Shown in pieces: positions 24,717 to 24,983 of a DNA stretch of 24,983 nt (position 1 is the first letter of the stretch; each line of letters opens with the position of its first letter). Under the pieces are notes generated by a model. The model searched no databases, was not told the origin of the DNA, and saw nothing but the letters and a program-made list of their open reading frames with translations. The translations under genes were made by a program, and so were the position numbers. Source of the DNA: Candidatus Poribacteria bacterium (GTDB lineage Bacteria; Poribacteria; DTPJ01; WJIO01). Where the stretch lies: the NCBI GenBank assembly GCA_014730235.1, contig WJIO01000247.1, positions 1 to 24,983 on the forward strand, written 5' to 3'.

Positions 24717-24983
24717 GTAAGTATCTTCTGTTAATTTAAATTATTTTTCGTAGTAGTGAAAGGATTTTATGGTTAATTTTATATAGATCTTTTACTTTTT
24801 AATTATCACTGCTTCTTCCGGGTTCAGTGTGGTAAAGATAAGAAACTTCTTTATGCTGTTATTCCTGCGAAAGCAGGAATGACAAGCTGAGAGAATCTTC
24901 AATTATAACTACACTAAATCTGGAAGAACTTTATCACTTACAATAACTGCATTATATGAAAAAATAAACGCTATGTCAAGAAC
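24717..24983. other. Right-end region: probable promoter area and MITE
   Basis: No gene was seen. The AT-rich stretch 24717-24802 should hold the promoter of the J-domain gene, but no convincing -35/-10 pair can be named. MITE copy B occupies 24811-24930. The last 45 bases of the window (24939-24983) show nothing I can identify. Confidence 0.4.
24811..24930. mobile_element. MITE copy B with ISL3-like ends and perfect 8-bp target duplication
   Basis: The 120-bp element has imperfect terminal inverted repeats of about 21 bp: TTCTTCCGGGTTCAGTGTGG at the left and, read inward, TTCTTCCAGATTTAGTGTAG at the right. TTATCACT flanks it exactly on both sides (24803-24810 and 24931-24938), an 8-bp duplication as made by ISL3-type transposition. 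The centre is a hairpin ATTCCTGC-GAAA-GCAGGAAT (24861-24880). It has the same orientation as copy A. Confidence 0.85.

Noticed and set aside
19519-24883. A CRISPR array from the repeated hairpins.
   Set aside because: The copies are kilobases apart, lack regular spacers and are in both orientations; no cas gene is present.
20154-24930. The J-domain/methyltransferase pair as a composite transposon carried by the two flanking MITEs.
   Set aside because: Each MITE copy has its own different 8-bp target duplication on both sides (ATTAATTT/ATAAATTT and TTATCACT/TTATCACT). A composite element would show one duplication at the outer ends only, so the MITEs inserted independently. They may still help recombination.

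Overview
The window looks like chromosomal DNA from an uncultured bacterium, about 40% GC by eye, probably Candidatus Poribacteria or a relative. This is inferred from the gene set: LamG and F5/8 type C secreted proteins, a DUF6785-type polytopic membrane protein, a DUF362 protein, a GH127 arabinofuranosidase, a glycyl radical enzyme, and many small palindromic repeats. No rRNA or tRNA gene was seen, so the taxon is not proven.

Positions 1-14816 are all on the + strand. They hold the tail of an upstream gene, a secreted LamG protein, an RND efflux pump with its periplasmic adaptor, pyruvate kinase, a DUF6785-type membrane protein, two tandem secreted discoidin-like (F5/8 type C) proteins, a DUF362 protein, an NAD-dependent epimerase, and a glycyl radical enzyme with catalytic Cys and Gly in place. 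The LamG protein and both discoidin-like proteins end in the same short C-terminal motif (A-V-x3-G/D-K-L/M-x-S/T-x-W-G/S-K/R-I-K), a candidate sorting or retention tag. The RND gene contains two long perfect inverted repeats inside its coding sequence.

Positions 14854-19110 are on the - strand: a class I glutamine amidotransferase-like protein, a GH127 beta-L-arabinofuranosidase with all catalytic residues, and an orphan ABC-2 permease. A MITE-like element lies just upstream of the permease start.

Positions 19111-24983 are accessory DNA. A small HTH/coiled-coil regulator is surrounded by clustered TGTCATGACA-like sites. Next comes a visibly AT-richer two-gene unit: a 743-aa protein with a complete J-domain (HPD) followed by a methyltransferase-like domain, then a 644-aa Eco57I/TaqI-type adenine methyltransferase with no recognisable nuclease. 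This pair is the best candidate for an undescribed defence or DNA-modification system. It lies between two copies of a 114-120 bp MITE with ISL3-like ends, each flanked by its own 8-bp target-site duplication. A second MITE family lies at 16311-16423, with a partial copy at 6823-6939; both families share one hairpin core.
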